Shown here: piece by piece, positions 7,442 to 16,234 of the stretch
How the letters are laid out: every line of letters begins with the position of its first letter
Position numbering within the stretch: the first letter of the stretch is position 1
Assembly (NCBI GenBank): GCA_050949085.1
Contig: JBMNFB010000001.1
Span: forward strand, 930,001 to 994,000
Direction of reading: 5' to 3'
From: JBMNFB01 sp050949085
GTDB taxonomy: Bacteria; Bacillota; UBA994; UBA5500
Length of the DNA stretch: 64,000 nt
Position numbers and translations under genes: made by a program
Notes under the pieces: model-generated
Seen by the model: only the letters and a program-made list of their open reading frames with translations
Database searches by the model: none
What the model was told of the DNA's origin: nothing

Positions 7442-8716
7442 TCAGGTAAGGGGCGGGAAATCCTCCTCGTCCTCCTCGTCCTCCTCGTCCTCCAGATACT
7501 CGTCGTCCAGCTCATCGTCATCGCCAAAGATCTCAGCCAGCTCGGCGTCAGAGATATCCCAGAGCAGATCTTCATCATCTTCGCTGTCATCGTCCCACTC
7601 GATCTCGTCAGCGTCACTCTCATAGTCACCCAGGAAATAGGCGTCATCAGCATCGTTCTCGTACTTGCGCTCCACCAGGGGGTCGGTGCTAATGTCCAGA
7701 TACATTCCCCGGATCTCCGCAGGCGTGTAGCCCTTGAGGATCCAGAGCGGCGTCTCGTCCCGCAGCCGCTGCAGCCATTCCGCAGCCGCTGCTTTCCCCT
7801 CCTCGCTGGAATCCATCAGGTAGGATTGAAGCTGCTCCAGGAGGTCGGGATCGTCATTCCGCAGCCCGTTCGCCAGAAGCCGCAGCAGGAACCCGGCTGC
7901 ATGCTGATCAATCCCCAGCTGCAACATGTGTTGCCTAAACTGCTGGTAGGCAGGGCGCTGCAGCAGCGCGGTCGCCGCATCCCGGACCTCCTCCGGTGTC
8001 AAAGGCCGCGGTTTGAGACTCGGACGCAGTTCCTGCTCCTGCTGCAGCCAGAACGGCGACACCAGTGCACTGTGCCCAGTCCAGCCGTCGGCGAAGCGAT
8101 AAACATAGTCCAGACCCTCGCCCACCCAGTGAATCAGGCCCGTCAAGCGGTCAGGGGCAACTGTAATCCCCAGCTGCTGCAGCACCTGCAACAGCTCGCT
8201 GTCCGACAGGATACCGTAGTAGCTGAGCACCCCAGCCGCCATCTGCAGAATCTGAGTATTCTCCGCCGCCCGCCGCCGGAACTCTTCCCCGCGAATATAA
8301 CCGCCCCACCGGGAGCGAATCTCATCCGGCAGCAAAAGGATGGGTTCTCTTTTCTTGTTCAGAGCTGGAAAGAGCAGCCCCATATCGCGCAGTGAGAGGA
8401 CGCGCTCCTCCACCTCATCGTAGTCAGCAGCCACCAGGCGCCCTGAGCTAAGCGCCACCCGGCGCATCAGGTCTGCACAACCCTCGTCCAACAGGTCTAG
8501 ACGGTCTCTTGCTGCAGCGACCAATACCCTGGCCACCGGTTTCAAAGACAGATCCGCCATTGCCTCGAGATCGATGTCGTTGATCTCGATGATATCGGCC
8601 AGATCCTCTTCATCCAGCAGCGACAGCAGCCCGAGCATGTCGGTACGCTTTCCGAGAGGACGCAGCAGGTCAAACTCCTCGTCCTCTATCCAATCCCTTT
8701 CATCCCAGTTATCCAT
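7442..8716 (-). CDS. Hypothetical protein with highly acidic C-terminus
   Basis: A 424-aa protein of unknown family, starting with GGGGAGGT ahead of an ATG at 8716. The first ~330 residues are helical and Leu-rich (e.g. LLSLLDEEDLADIIEIND near residues 30-47). From residue ~355 the sequence becomes almost pure Asp/Glu, ending in a tail of DEE repeats and FPPLT. The acidic tail is coded by a short repeated DNA stretch (7461-7494) that could slip. It lies 41 bp after cysS and is probably cotranscribed with it. The acidic tail suggests interaction with a basic partner, but no function can be assigned. Confidence 0.7.
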   Translation of the reverse strand: MDNWDERDWIEDEEFDLLRPLGKRTDMLGLLSLLDEEDLADIIEINDIDLEAMADLSLKPVARVLVAAARDRLDLLDEGCADLMRRVALSSGRLVAADYDEVEERVLSLRDMGLLFPALNKKREPILLLPDEIRSRWGGYIRGEEFRRRAAENTQILQMAAGVLSYYGILSDSELLQVLQQLGITVAPDRLTGLIHWVGEGLDYVYRFADGWTGHSALVSPFWLQQEQELRPSLKPRPLTPEEVRDAATALLQRPAYQQFRQHMLQLGIDQHAAGFLLRLLANGLRNDDPDLLEQLQSYLMDSSEEGKAAAAEWLQRLRDETPLWILKGYTPAEIRGMYLDISTDPLVERKYENDADDAYFLGDYESDADEIEWDDDSEDDEDLLWDISDAELAEIFGDDDELDDEYLEDEEDEEDEEDFPPLT

Positions 8717-8757
8717 CCCCAGACCTCCCCTCGCAAATCATCTCCCCTGAGAGGAAC

Positions 8758-10161
8758 CTACACCCGAGTGATCTCGATGCCTTGGGGCGTATCTTTTACC
8801 GCATAGCCAAGTTCCTTGAGCTGATCACGAATCCGGTCAGCCTCGCCCCAGTCCTTGCGCTGCCGCGCAGCCTGCCGCTCCTGAAGCAACATTTGCACTG
8901 CTGCCGGCAGCTGCTCCAGCATCAATCGCTCCTCTGTTTCAGCTGGCCCGCTGCATAGGTCCAGTGCCAGGACGCGATCAAAATCCCTGGCCAGGGTAAA
9001 CAAGTCGCTACCCAGGTCTTCGTGTACCGCCTCCCAAAGCAGCGCCATCGCCCGGGGCAGGTTTAGATCGTCGTTGATGGCAGCCAGGAACTGCTGGCGG
9101 TACTCGGCGGCTCGCTGCCGCCCGCGTTCGCTCTGCGGTTGCCGGGCGCTCTGCTGCACCTGCTTGCGCAACCCGCGCAGCCCTTTCTGCGCTGCCTCCA
9201 GAGCGCTCCAGGTGAAGTTCAGCTGCCGCCGATAGTGCGCATTGAGGTTGAAGTAGCGATACGCCAGCGGCTCAAACCCGCGCTCTACCAGGTCGGTGAT
9301 GGTGTAGGTGTTCCCCAGGCTCTTGGACATCTTGCCGCCATCCACCAGCAGGAACTCGTTATGCATCCAGTAGCGGGCCCCTGGCTGACCGGTGCAGGCG
9401 GCAGTCTGAGCGATCTCGTTCTCATGGTGAATAGGAATGTGATCCACTCCCCCAGTATGGATATCGAAGAGATCGCCGAGGTACTTGCGGCTCATCGCCG
9501 AGCACTCGATATGCCATCCGGGATACCCCATTCCCCAGGGGCTCTCCCACTGCATGATGTGCTCCGGTGGCGCCTTCTTCCAGAGGGCGAAGTCGGCCGG
9601 GTGTCGCTTCTCCAAATTGACATCCACCCGGGCGCCGGCGCGCTGTTCATCCAGTTTGATGCCCGACAGCAGTCCATACTCTGGATACTTACTGATGTCA
9701 TAGTAGATCCCGTCGCTGGTCTCGTAGGCATAGCCACGCTCCAGCAACTCCTCAACCATGGCGATCATCTCTGAAATATGCAGCGTAGCCTTGACCAGCA
9801 AGGTAGGCCTCAGGATGTTCAGCCGACCGATATCCTGAACGAAGAGGTCGCTATAATGGGCAGCGATCTCCCAGGGCGTCTTCTTCTCGCGCTGGGCGCC
9901 GACCAGCATCTTGTCCTCGCCCTCATCCTCGTCGGAGACCAGATGCCCTACGTCGGTGATGTTCATTACGTGCTTTACTTTCAGGCCATTATACTCCAGC
10001 ATGCGCCGCAGGGCGTCAGCAAAGATGTAGGCTCGCAGATTACCGATGGAAGCCGCCTGGTAGACCGTCGGCCCGCAGGAGTAAATTCCGACCTGGCCGC
10101 AGCGCAGCGGCACAAACCGTTCCTTCTCCCTTGTCAGTGTATTCTGCAGATAGATGTCCAA
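8758..10161 (-). CDS. cysS: Cysteine--tRNA ligase
   Basis: A 467-aa class I aminoacyl-tRNA synthetase that charges tRNA-Cys. Visible: the zinc and N-terminal motif YSCGPTVY, a HIGH-type region (ASIGNLRAYIFAD), the WHIECSAMS region, HHENEIAQ, and the KMSKS signature (GGKMSKSLGN). An ATG at 10224 would extend into the T-box terminator. The TTG at 10161 is chosen because GGGAGG lies just upstream and it gives the normal N-terminus (DIYLQNTLTREKE). Regulated by the T-box leader directly upstream. Confidence 0.96.
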   Translation of the reverse strand: MDIYLQNTLTREKERFVPLRCGQVGIYSCGPTVYQAASIGNLRAYIFADALRRMLEYNGLKVKHVMNITDVGHLVSDEDEGEDKMLVGAQREKKTPWEIAAHYSDLFVQDIGRLNILRPTLLVKATLHISEMIAMVEELLERGYAYETSDGIYYDISKYPEYGLLSGIKLDEQRAGARVDVNLEKRHPADFALWKKAPPEHIMQWESPWGMGYPGWHIECSAMSRKYLGDLFDIHTGGVDHIPIHHENEIAQTAACTGQPGARYWMHNEFLLVDGGKMSKSLGNTYTITDLVERGFEPLAYRYFNLNAHYRRQLNFTWSALEAAQKGLRGLRKQVQQSARQPQSERGRQRAAEYRQQFLAAINDDLNLPRAMALLWEAVHEDLGSDLFTLARDFDRVLALDLCSGPAETEERLMLEQLPAAVQMLLQERQAARQRKDWGEADRIRDQLKELGYAVKDTPQGIEITRV

Positions 10162-10177
10162 ACTACTCCACCTCCCA

Positions 10178-10421
10178 AATAAAATCCGCGATCCTCGCAC
10201 AGAGACGAGGGATCGCGGTTCCACTCTGTTTGAAGCAGCAAAGCTTCCACTTGATTGCGATAACGGTGCAACCGGCCCGGCCTACTGGCCTGAACAAGCC
10301 AGGCGTTCGGTGGGCTGCTCCAAGGCGCAGGCGCAAGATCGGCCACGGGACTGTTGCAGCCAGGCAGCCCCTCTCTGCAGAGACCGGAGTCCTACACTCT
10401 CCTTGTCATCGCTGTAAGGAT
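10178..10421 (-). ncRNA. T-box riboswitch upstream of cysS (cysteine)
   Basis: On the reverse strand AGAGTGGAACCGCGAT (10228-10213) is the cysteine-type variant of the T-box core. It is followed by a terminator with CCGCGAT/ATCGCGG arms (10218-10186) and an ATTTTATTT tail. A Stem I region with a GCGATGAC...AGAG start (~10412-10390) lies upstream. UGC (Cys) triplets occur at 10335-10333 and 10329-10327 where the specifier is expected; I cannot decide between them without folding. Confidence 0.88.
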
Positions 10422-10449
10422 ATTTTACCCCAAAACCTGGCGCTGTCAA
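10422..10449 (-). promoter_or_regulatory. Sigma-A promoter of cysS leader
   Basis: TTGACA (10449-10444), 16-bp spacer, TAAAAT (10427-10422), immediately ahead of the T-box leader. Confidence 0.7.
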
Positions 10450-10490
10450 CGCCTGCCCGTCCTGTGTGCCAGAGACCCGTTTGGGACTGC

Positions 10491-11633
10491 CTAGCTGCGC
10501 AGCGGGTACTCTGCCAGCGCCTCCAGAGCCCGTTCCACATCGGCAGCGGAGTTATACGCGTGGAACGCCATGCGCAGCCCCGAACGGCGCGCGCTGGCCC
10601 GGATGTTCCGTTCTGCCAGGAAGCCTACCAGCGAGCGTCCATCTTCCACCTGAACGCAGACGATGCTGCCCAATTGATCGGCCGGCGTCGTCACCCGGTA
10701 ACCCAGTTCGTCCAGACCGGCAGCGAGCTGCCGAGCCAGCTGGCACACATGCTGACCGATCTGCTCAACGCCCAGCGCCAGCAGCAAATCCAGCGCGTGA
10801 TTCAGCTGCGCCAACCCGGCCAGATGATGGCCGGCCGTCTGGAAGAGGGCTGCCTGCGGCAGCAGCTGGTAGTCGGGGCTGGTCAGCTGGCCTCTCGCCA
10901 TTCCCCGCTCGCCCTGCAGCGCAGCCGACATCCCCAGGAAGGGTGGGTGTAACCGGGGCGCCACCTCCTGCGCCACATAGAAGAATCCGGTGCCATGAGC
11001 AGACATCAGTCCCTTGTAGGCGGCAGAGACCAGAACGTCCGCCCCCAGTTCCCGCGGGTAGACCGGCAGGATGCCGACTGCCTGCACCGCATCCAGCACA
11101 AACAGTGCGCCAACCTCGTGCGCCAGCTCGGCCAACTCACGCGCCGGCAGTAGCCCGCCCGGGTCAAACGTGACCAGCGAGGCGGACACCGCCCTGGTAC
11201 GCTGGTCGATAAACGGCGCATAATCGGCCGGGTGCAGCGATCCATCCCGGGATGGAACCAGCCGCAGTTCCACACCGCGCTGCCGCAGGTTGGCCCAGGG
11301 GTAGAAGTTGCTGGCGTGCTCAACCGCTGAGATTACCACGTTATCGCCGGGTTGCCAATCGATGGCCTGAGCAGTGATGTTCAACCCCTGGGTGGTGCTG
11401 CTGCAGAAGGCTAGTTCGTCAGCATCCACCTGGAGTAAGCGGGCTAGCTTTGACTTGACCTCCGCGGGCAACTCTCTCCCTCTTCCCTCTGGATCCAGTT
11501 GTTCCCAGGCCTGCAAGGCCTCGGCGGCGGCCTGAGTTGACGTGGGTGACGTCAGTCCACGTTGGCCGGTGTCCAGGTACGTAAGCATCCTCGTGACCGG
11601 AAATAGCGTCCGAAACTCGGCGGGGGATTTCAT
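10491..11633 (-). CDS. Class V aminotransferase (cysteine desulfurase/selenocysteine lyase-like)
   Basis: A 380-aa PLP enzyme of fold type I, aminotransferase class V. H106 (AVEHASN) stacks on PLP in this family, D181 (VLDAVQAVG) binds the pyridine nitrogen, and K207 (SAAYKGLMSAHGTGF) is the Schiff-base lysine. Substrate cannot be read from sequence: a catalytic cysteine loop typical of NifS/IscS is not evident, so a lyase, epimerase or SufS-like activity is open. GAAAGGAGCG precedes the ATG at 11633. It is the gene upstream of the cysS T-box promoter and shares its direction, but has its own transcription unit. Confidence 0.85.
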   Translation of the reverse strand: MKSPAEFRTLFPVTRMLTYLDTGQRGLTSPTSTQAAAEALQAWEQLDPEGRGRELPAEVKSKLARLLQVDADELAFCSSTTQGLNITAQAIDWQPGDNVVISAVEHASNFYPWANLRQRGVELRLVPSRDGSLHPADYAPFIDQRTRAVSASLVTFDPGGLLPARELAELAHEVGALFVLDAVQAVGILPVYPRELGADVLVSAAYKGLMSAHGTGFFYVAQEVAPRLHPPFLGMSAALQGERGMARGQLTSPDYQLLPQAALFQTAGHHLAGLAQLNHALDLLLALGVEQIGQHVCQLARQLAAGLDELGYRVTTPADQLGSIVCVQVEDGRSLVGFLAERNIRASARRSGLRMAFHAYNSAADVERALEALAEYPLRS

Positions 11634-11822
11634 TTTCTTTCGCTCCTTTCATATCTGGCGTCTGCAAGATAAGTCCACACAATCTGCAGCGGTGAAGCGC
11701 TGCTGCTAGATTCTCCACTTCTCCCCGCTACATGCAGCTCCTGCCGCACAGGTGCAAAATCTCACCGCTTTCTCGCTTCGCTCATACGCTGTAGCATCAG
11801 TTATGCCAGAGGAGGAAGAGAT

Positions 11823-12461
11823 ATGCCCAGCATCCTGCAGGTGCGCACCCGGTATAACCGCCGCCGCGCCGTCAGCTATGCGCTGAGCCGCTATAACAAC
11901 CCCAATCCCAAATTCGCCAACATGGATCAGATGGGCAGCGGCGGGGATTGCACCAACTTCACATCCCAGTGCCTGCTGGTCGGCGGTTTCCAGATGGATT
12001 TCCGCGAGACCGGGCAGGCCACAGAGTGGTGGTATCGCCATGTGGATGGCGAACCGTTTGACCAGAATCACGATGACTGGTGGTCCTGCACCTGGTCGCT
12101 GCCCGAGACGCAATTTCAGTATCTGGCCGCAAACCAGGGTCAGGTCGGCGATCTGCTGCAGAACCCCTCCCTCGCCCGCCGCCTGGAGCGGGGCGACCTC
12201 ATCTACTACGACTGGGACGGCGAGGGTCGCTTTGGGCACAGCGCCATCGTCACGGCCAAGAGCCGCAGTGGCGTACCCTACGTTACATATCGCACGCTCC
12301 AGCCGCTGCGCCCGCAGCGCAACGTACACTGGACACTGCGCTTCCGGCGCCAGGCCGCCCGCATCTATGCCATCCACCTGACGGACCGGCCGATCGTCTA
12401 TCAGGTGCCGCCAGATTACTCACGGCTGATCCCCTGCGAGCAGGACCGCCGCCGCGACTGA
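11823..12461 (+). CDS. Amidase_6 domain protein (putative amidase)
   Basis: A 212-aa protein with the Amidase_6 signature: RRRAVSYALSRYNNPNP, then GGDCTNFTSQCLLVGG carrying the likely catalytic Cys (~C53), a WW-containing middle and a later GHSAIV histidine. The family resembles NlpC/P60-like cysteine peptidases and is common in spore-formers. No signal peptide is present, unlike secreted relatives, so it may act in the mother cell or cytoplasm. GAGGAGG lies just before the ATG. The substrate is unknown. Confidence 0.85.
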   Translation: MPSILQVRTRYNRRRAVSYALSRYNNPNPKFANMDQMGSGGDCTNFTSQCLLVGGFQMDFRETGQATEWWYRHVDGEPFDQNHDDWWSCTWSLPETQFQYLAANQGQVGDLLQNPSLARRLERGDLIYYDWDGEGRFGHSAIVTAKSRSGVPYVTYRTLQPLRPQRNVHWTLRFRRQAARIYAIHLTDRPIVYQVPPDYSRLIPCEQDRRRD

Positions 12462-12477
12462 TGCAGAGCAGCAAAGA

Positions 12478-12499
12478 GGGGCTGTCACCTGACAGCCCC
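12478..12499. terminator. Bidirectional terminator-type hairpin between convergent genes
   Basis: Perfect 10-bp inverted repeat GGGGCTGTCA/TGACAGCCCC with a 2-nt centre, between the Amidase_6 gene and the permease genes. T-richness is weak on both sides. Confidence 0.55.
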
Positions 12500-12514
12500 A
12501 TTCCTGCGTTGTGG

Positions 12515-13471
12515 TTACCGCGCTCCCTTGTCATACGGCACACCGGCGGCCTTCGGCCCTTGTGAGCGCCGTGAGGTGAACGTCAGCACAATCAGCGTGG
12601 CGATATACGGCACCATCTTGTAGACAGTGTTGGAGATAGGCAGGGTGGCCAGGAACGGTATGCCCGAATACGTGGCGCTGATCGTCTTCATCAGGCCGAA
12701 AAAGAACGCCGCAAAGAGAATCCGCCGTGGCCTCCATTGGCCGAAAATCAGCACCGCCAGAGCGAGGAAACCGTAGCCAGCCACCGTGGCATTGAAGTTG
12801 GTGGAGGTAGGGATGACGAAGACCAACCCGCCGATACCAGCCAGAACTCCTGAGATCATTACGCCGGCATAGCGCATCCGGTAGACGTTAATCCCCACGG
12901 AGTCGGCTGCCTGGGGATGCTCGCCGCAGGCCCGCAGGCGCAATCCGAAACAGGTTCTGTAGAGCACGATGGCGGACACAATCAGGATGATAAAGCCCAG
13001 GTAGGTAGTGATGTAAGTGTTACGGAAGAACAGGCCGCCGAGGATCGGAATCTTGCTGAGGCCTGGCACCGCGGCGATGCGGAAGGTGTTCCGGAAGTTA
13101 ACTTGCTGTACACCGTTGATCATCCGGGCAACATAGACGGCCAGGGCTGGCGTCAGCGTATTGATGGCTGTGCCGCTGATCACCTGGTCAGCCTTCATGT
13201 TCACCGACGCGTAAGCGTGCAACAATGAGATCAACATTCCGGCTGCCGCTGCCACCAGAAGGGCCAGAATCAGGAGCGGCTGCCCCGACATGGAGTCCTG
13301 AAAAATATTGATAAAGAATATGCCACAGAACGCACCAAAGACCATGATCCCTTCCAGGGCAACATTGATGACGCCGCTGCGCTCGGAAAACATGCCCCCC
13401 AGAGCAACGATCAGCAAGGGAATGGTGAAAAACATCGTTTGCTGGACGATGAAATAGATGGTATCAGCCAT
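12515..13471 (-). CDS. ABC transporter permease (BMP/nucleoside type, NupQ-like)
   Basis: A 318-aa integral membrane protein of the branched-chain/ribose (BPD_transp_2) permease family with 8-9 hydrophobic segments. The N-terminal LGGMFSERSGVINVALEG and the RACGEHPQAADSVGINV loop are hallmark motifs of the permeases that work with BMP lipoproteins. It overlaps the preceding permease gene by 8 bp and is the last gene of the transporter operon. Together with the partner permease it should form the membrane channel for nucleosides. Confidence 0.9.
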   Translation of the reverse strand: MADTIYFIVQQTMFFTIPLLIVALGGMFSERSGVINVALEGIMVFGAFCGIFFINIFQDSMSGQPLLILALLVAAAAGMLISLLHAYASVNMKADQVISGTAINTLTPALAVYVARMINGVQQVNFRNTFRIAAVPGLSKIPILGGLFFRNTYITTYLGFIILIVSAIVLYRTCFGLRLRACGEHPQAADSVGINVYRMRYAGVMISGVLAGIGGLVFVIPTSTNFNATVAGYGFLALAVLIFGQWRPRRILFAAFFFGLMKTISATYSGIPFLATLPISNTVYKMVPYIATLIVLTFTSRRSQGPKAAGVPYDKGAR

Positions 13472-14555
13472 TGGCCTGACCTCCCCCCATTCTGCCGCTG
13501 CGGCGGCGTTCCATAAACATCCGGATAATCAGGGCAAAGGCGCTGAAGTAGATGATAGATGCCACGATGATGTCGATGATCTCGGGAACAAAATCGTAGA
13601 GCTGCATGAAAAAGCCGCCCACCGTAATATAGCCGATGAACAGCCCGGCAAAAAGGATACCGATGGGGTTTGACTGGCCAAGCAGGGCTACGGGAATGCC
13701 CTGGAAGCCCTCAGCGGCCAGGATATCGACGACTTCAATATGCTTACCGGTACCCGCCAGGTAGAGCAACCCACCGCCGAGACCGGCGAGCGCACCAGCG
13801 ATCAGCATCGAGAAGATGATGCCACGCTTCTCATTGATTCCGGCATACTGGCTGGCAAAGCGGTTATGCCCTACCGCCTTCAGCTCGTAGCCAAAGGTGG
13901 TTTTATTGAGGATAATATGGATGATGATCACGGCGAGAACGGCAATCAGAAAACCGCCGTTGACGTTTGATCCCGGGAAGATGGCTTTCATCCCCATGGA
14001 AGGGATCACCGCGCTGCGGGCCACAGGCAACGACTGGTTGCGAGACGAGTCAAAAATCGTGGACGCCACCAGATGGTTGACGAGATACATGCCGATGTAG
14101 TTCATCATAATCGCCGAGATAACCTCATTCACGTTGGCATAGGCCTTGAGCAGGCCGGGCAGTAGCGCCCAGAGCGCTCCCAGTACCACCGAAGCCAGCA
14201 GGGCCACCACCCAGTGGATAGGCCCCAGTGACGGGTAGAGGACGCCGATGGCAACAGCCCCATAGGCACCGACGATTAGCTGCCCTGGCGTACCGATGTT
14301 AAATAGACCGGTCTTGAAGGCAAAACCGATGGATAGTCCGGTCAGGATGATGGGGGTAGCAAAATAGAGGATCTGCCCCACACTGCGCATTCCATTGAAT
14401 GTCGCGCCGAAAAGGATTGCGTATAGCCCCCCCAGAGCCTGTGCAGGGTTACTGATCAGAAGAATCAGGAATCCGAAAAGCAGCCCGACGATGATGGCAA
14501 ACACTGAGGATAGAATGCCAGTGTTTGCTCCTCTCCTTCTCTTCAACAGCTTCAC
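13464..14555 (-). CDS. ABC transporter permease (BMP/nucleoside type, NupP-like)
   Basis: A 363-aa permease of the same family, with about 9 hydrophobic segments. LTGLSIGFAFKTGLFNIGTPGQ and the KAVGHNRFASQYAGIN loop are the typical motifs. A TTG at 14579 overlaps the stop of the ATPase gene; the GTG at 14555 is preferred because AGGAGAG lies 9 nt before it. Partner of the downstream permease (8-bp overlap) and the upstream ATPase. Confidence 0.9.
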   Translation of the reverse strand: MKLLKRRRGANTGILSSVFAIIVGLLFGFLILLISNPAQALGGLYAILFGATFNGMRSVGQILYFATPIILTGLSIGFAFKTGLFNIGTPGQLIVGAYGAVAIGVLYPSLGPIHWVVALLASVVLGALWALLPGLLKAYANVNEVISAIMMNYIGMYLVNHLVASTIFDSSRNQSLPVARSAVIPSMGMKAIFPGSNVNGGFLIAVLAVIIIHIILNKTTFGYELKAVGHNRFASQYAGINEKRGIIFSMLIAGALAGLGGGLLYLAGTGKHIEVVDILAAEGFQGIPVALLGQSNPIGILFAGLFIGYITVGGFFMQLYDFVPEIIDIIVASIIYFSAFALIIRMFMERRRSGRMGGGQANG

Positions 14556-14575
14556 GTCTTCACCCTCTCCTCTAC

Positions 14576-16102
14576 TCAATTGGAGACCTGGGCACCTGCC
14601 ATGTACAGGCCCAACTGTTGCTCGCTGATCTCCGTCGGATCCACGTCGGCGACGATCGAGCCAGCGTGAATGACCAGGATACGATCACTTAGGTTGAAAA
14701 CCTCGTCCAACTCCAGAGAGACCAGCAAAATTGCCTTCCCAGCGTCCCGTTGCTGCACCAGCTGCTTGCGGACAAACTCAATCGCACCTACATCCAGTCC
14801 CCGGGTAGGCTGAACGGCGATCAGGAGGTCGGGGGCGCGATCGATCTCGCGGGCAATAATCGCTTTCTGTTGATTGCCACCCGACATCGACCTCGCCGGG
14901 GTTTCTAATCCCTGACCACTGCGAATATCGTAGGCCTCAATCAGGCCCGCCCCATATTCGTCGATCTGCTCCCTGCGCAGGAAGCCGCGTCGCTGAAACC
15001 TGGGCTCAAAATATCGCTGCAGGATCAGGTTTTCTGCCAGCGTATATTCCAGCACCAGACCATACTTGTGCCTGTCCTCAGGAATATGGGCCAGACCATG
15101 GGTATTGCGGTAGCGCACTGATTGGGCGGTGATGTTCTCGCCATTCAGGTAGATATCGCCGGCCACGGGCCTGACCAGTCCGGTCAGGGCAGCGACCAGC
15201 TCAGACTGGCCGTTTCCATCAACGCCGGCGATGCAGACGATCTCGCCGCGCCGCACGCTGAAGCTGACATCGTTCACCGCATTTCTGCTCTGTCCCTCGC
15301 CCTGTCGCGCTACCGAGAGACCGCTTACACGCAGTACCTCTTCCCCCGGCCGCGCCGGAGCCTTGCTGATCTTCAGGTCAACCTTGCGCCCCACCATCAT
15401 CTCCGAGAGAGTCTCCTCGTCGGTATCGGCTACGTCCACAACGCCGACCGTCTTTCCTCGACGCAGCACGGTGCAGCGATCAGCTACCGCCTTAATCTCC
15501 TTCAATTTATGAGTGATAAAGATGATGGACTTCCCTTCCGCCGCCAGATCGCGCATGATCTGCATTAACTCTGTGATCTCCTGCGGCGTGAGCACGGCGG
15601 TTGGCTCGTCGAAGATCAGGATGTCGTTATCACGATACAGCATTTTTAGAATCTCAACGCGCTGCTGCATCCCGACAGTGATATCCGCGACCCGATCATC
15701 TGGGTTGATCCGCAGGCCATAACGTTCGCTCAGCTCCATCACTTTCTGGCGAGCTTCGGCCATCTGCAGGAAGCCCCGTCGCACCGTCTCCACGCCCAAC
15801 ACGATGTTATCCAGGACGGGGAAGTCTTCTACCAGCATAAAATGCTGGTGCACCATCCCGATGCCCAGTTCGTTTGCCTGACGCGGATCGGCGATGTGCA
15901 CTTCCTTCCCCCGAAGCTTGATCGTACCGCGCTCTGGTTGATATAGACCGAATAGCACATTCATCAGGGTGGACTTACCGGCACCGTTCTCTCCCAGTAA
16001 GGCATGGATTTCACCCTTCCTTATCTGCAAGACGACATCATCGTTAGCAACAATGCCGGGAAACTCCTTGGTGATTCCCAGCATTTCGATGATGTATTCC
16101 AT
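14576..16102 (-). CDS. ABC transporter ATP-binding protein (duplicated, NupO-like)
   Basis: A 508-aa tandem ABC ATPase of the sugar/nucleoside class. The first half has Walker A GENGAGKST (~residue 36), a Q-loop and Walker B ILIFDEPTAVL. The second half has a degenerate Walker A (GVDGNGQSE) and MSGGNQQKAIIARE, with LIAVQPTRGLD replacing Walker B, which is the usual asymmetry of this class. It powers import by the two downstream permeases. It follows the lipoprotein gene after a strong terminator, so the receptor may be made in excess over the channel. Confidence 0.93.
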   Translation of the reverse strand: MEYIIEMLGITKEFPGIVANDDVVLQIRKGEIHALLGENGAGKSTLMNVLFGLYQPERGTIKLRGKEVHIADPRQANELGIGMVHQHFMLVEDFPVLDNIVLGVETVRRGFLQMAEARQKVMELSERYGLRINPDDRVADITVGMQQRVEILKMLYRDNDILIFDEPTAVLTPQEITELMQIMRDLAAEGKSIIFITHKLKEIKAVADRCTVLRRGKTVGVVDVADTDEETLSEMMVGRKVDLKISKAPARPGEEVLRVSGLSVARQGEGQSRNAVNDVSFSVRRGEIVCIAGVDGNGQSELVAALTGLVRPVAGDIYLNGENITAQSVRYRNTHGLAHIPEDRHKYGLVLEYTLAENLILQRYFEPRFQRRGFLRREQIDEYGAGLIEAYDIRSGQGLETPARSMSGGNQQKAIIAREIDRAPDLLIAVQPTRGLDVGAIEFVRKQLVQQRDAGKAILLVSLELDEVFNLSDRILVIHAGSIVADVDPTEISEQQLGLYMAGAQVSN

Positions 16103-16180
16103 GAGACCCCTCCTGACTTTACTATCTAGCAGTTCTCATACTGCCTCGATAATAGCATGAAAATGACAAGCCCGGCAATT

Positions 16181-16219
16181 AAAAAGAGCAGTACCACAGC
16201 TGATGCTGTGATACTGCTC
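16181..16219 (-). terminator. Strong terminator after the BMP lipoprotein gene
   Basis: 15-bp stem (16219-16205 with 16200-16186, one mismatch), 4-nt loop, then TTTTT on the reverse strand. It separates the lipoprotein gene from the ATPase/permease genes and probably sets their ratio by partial readthrough. Confidence 0.85.
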
Positions 16220-16234
16220 CTCATCGCCTACGAT

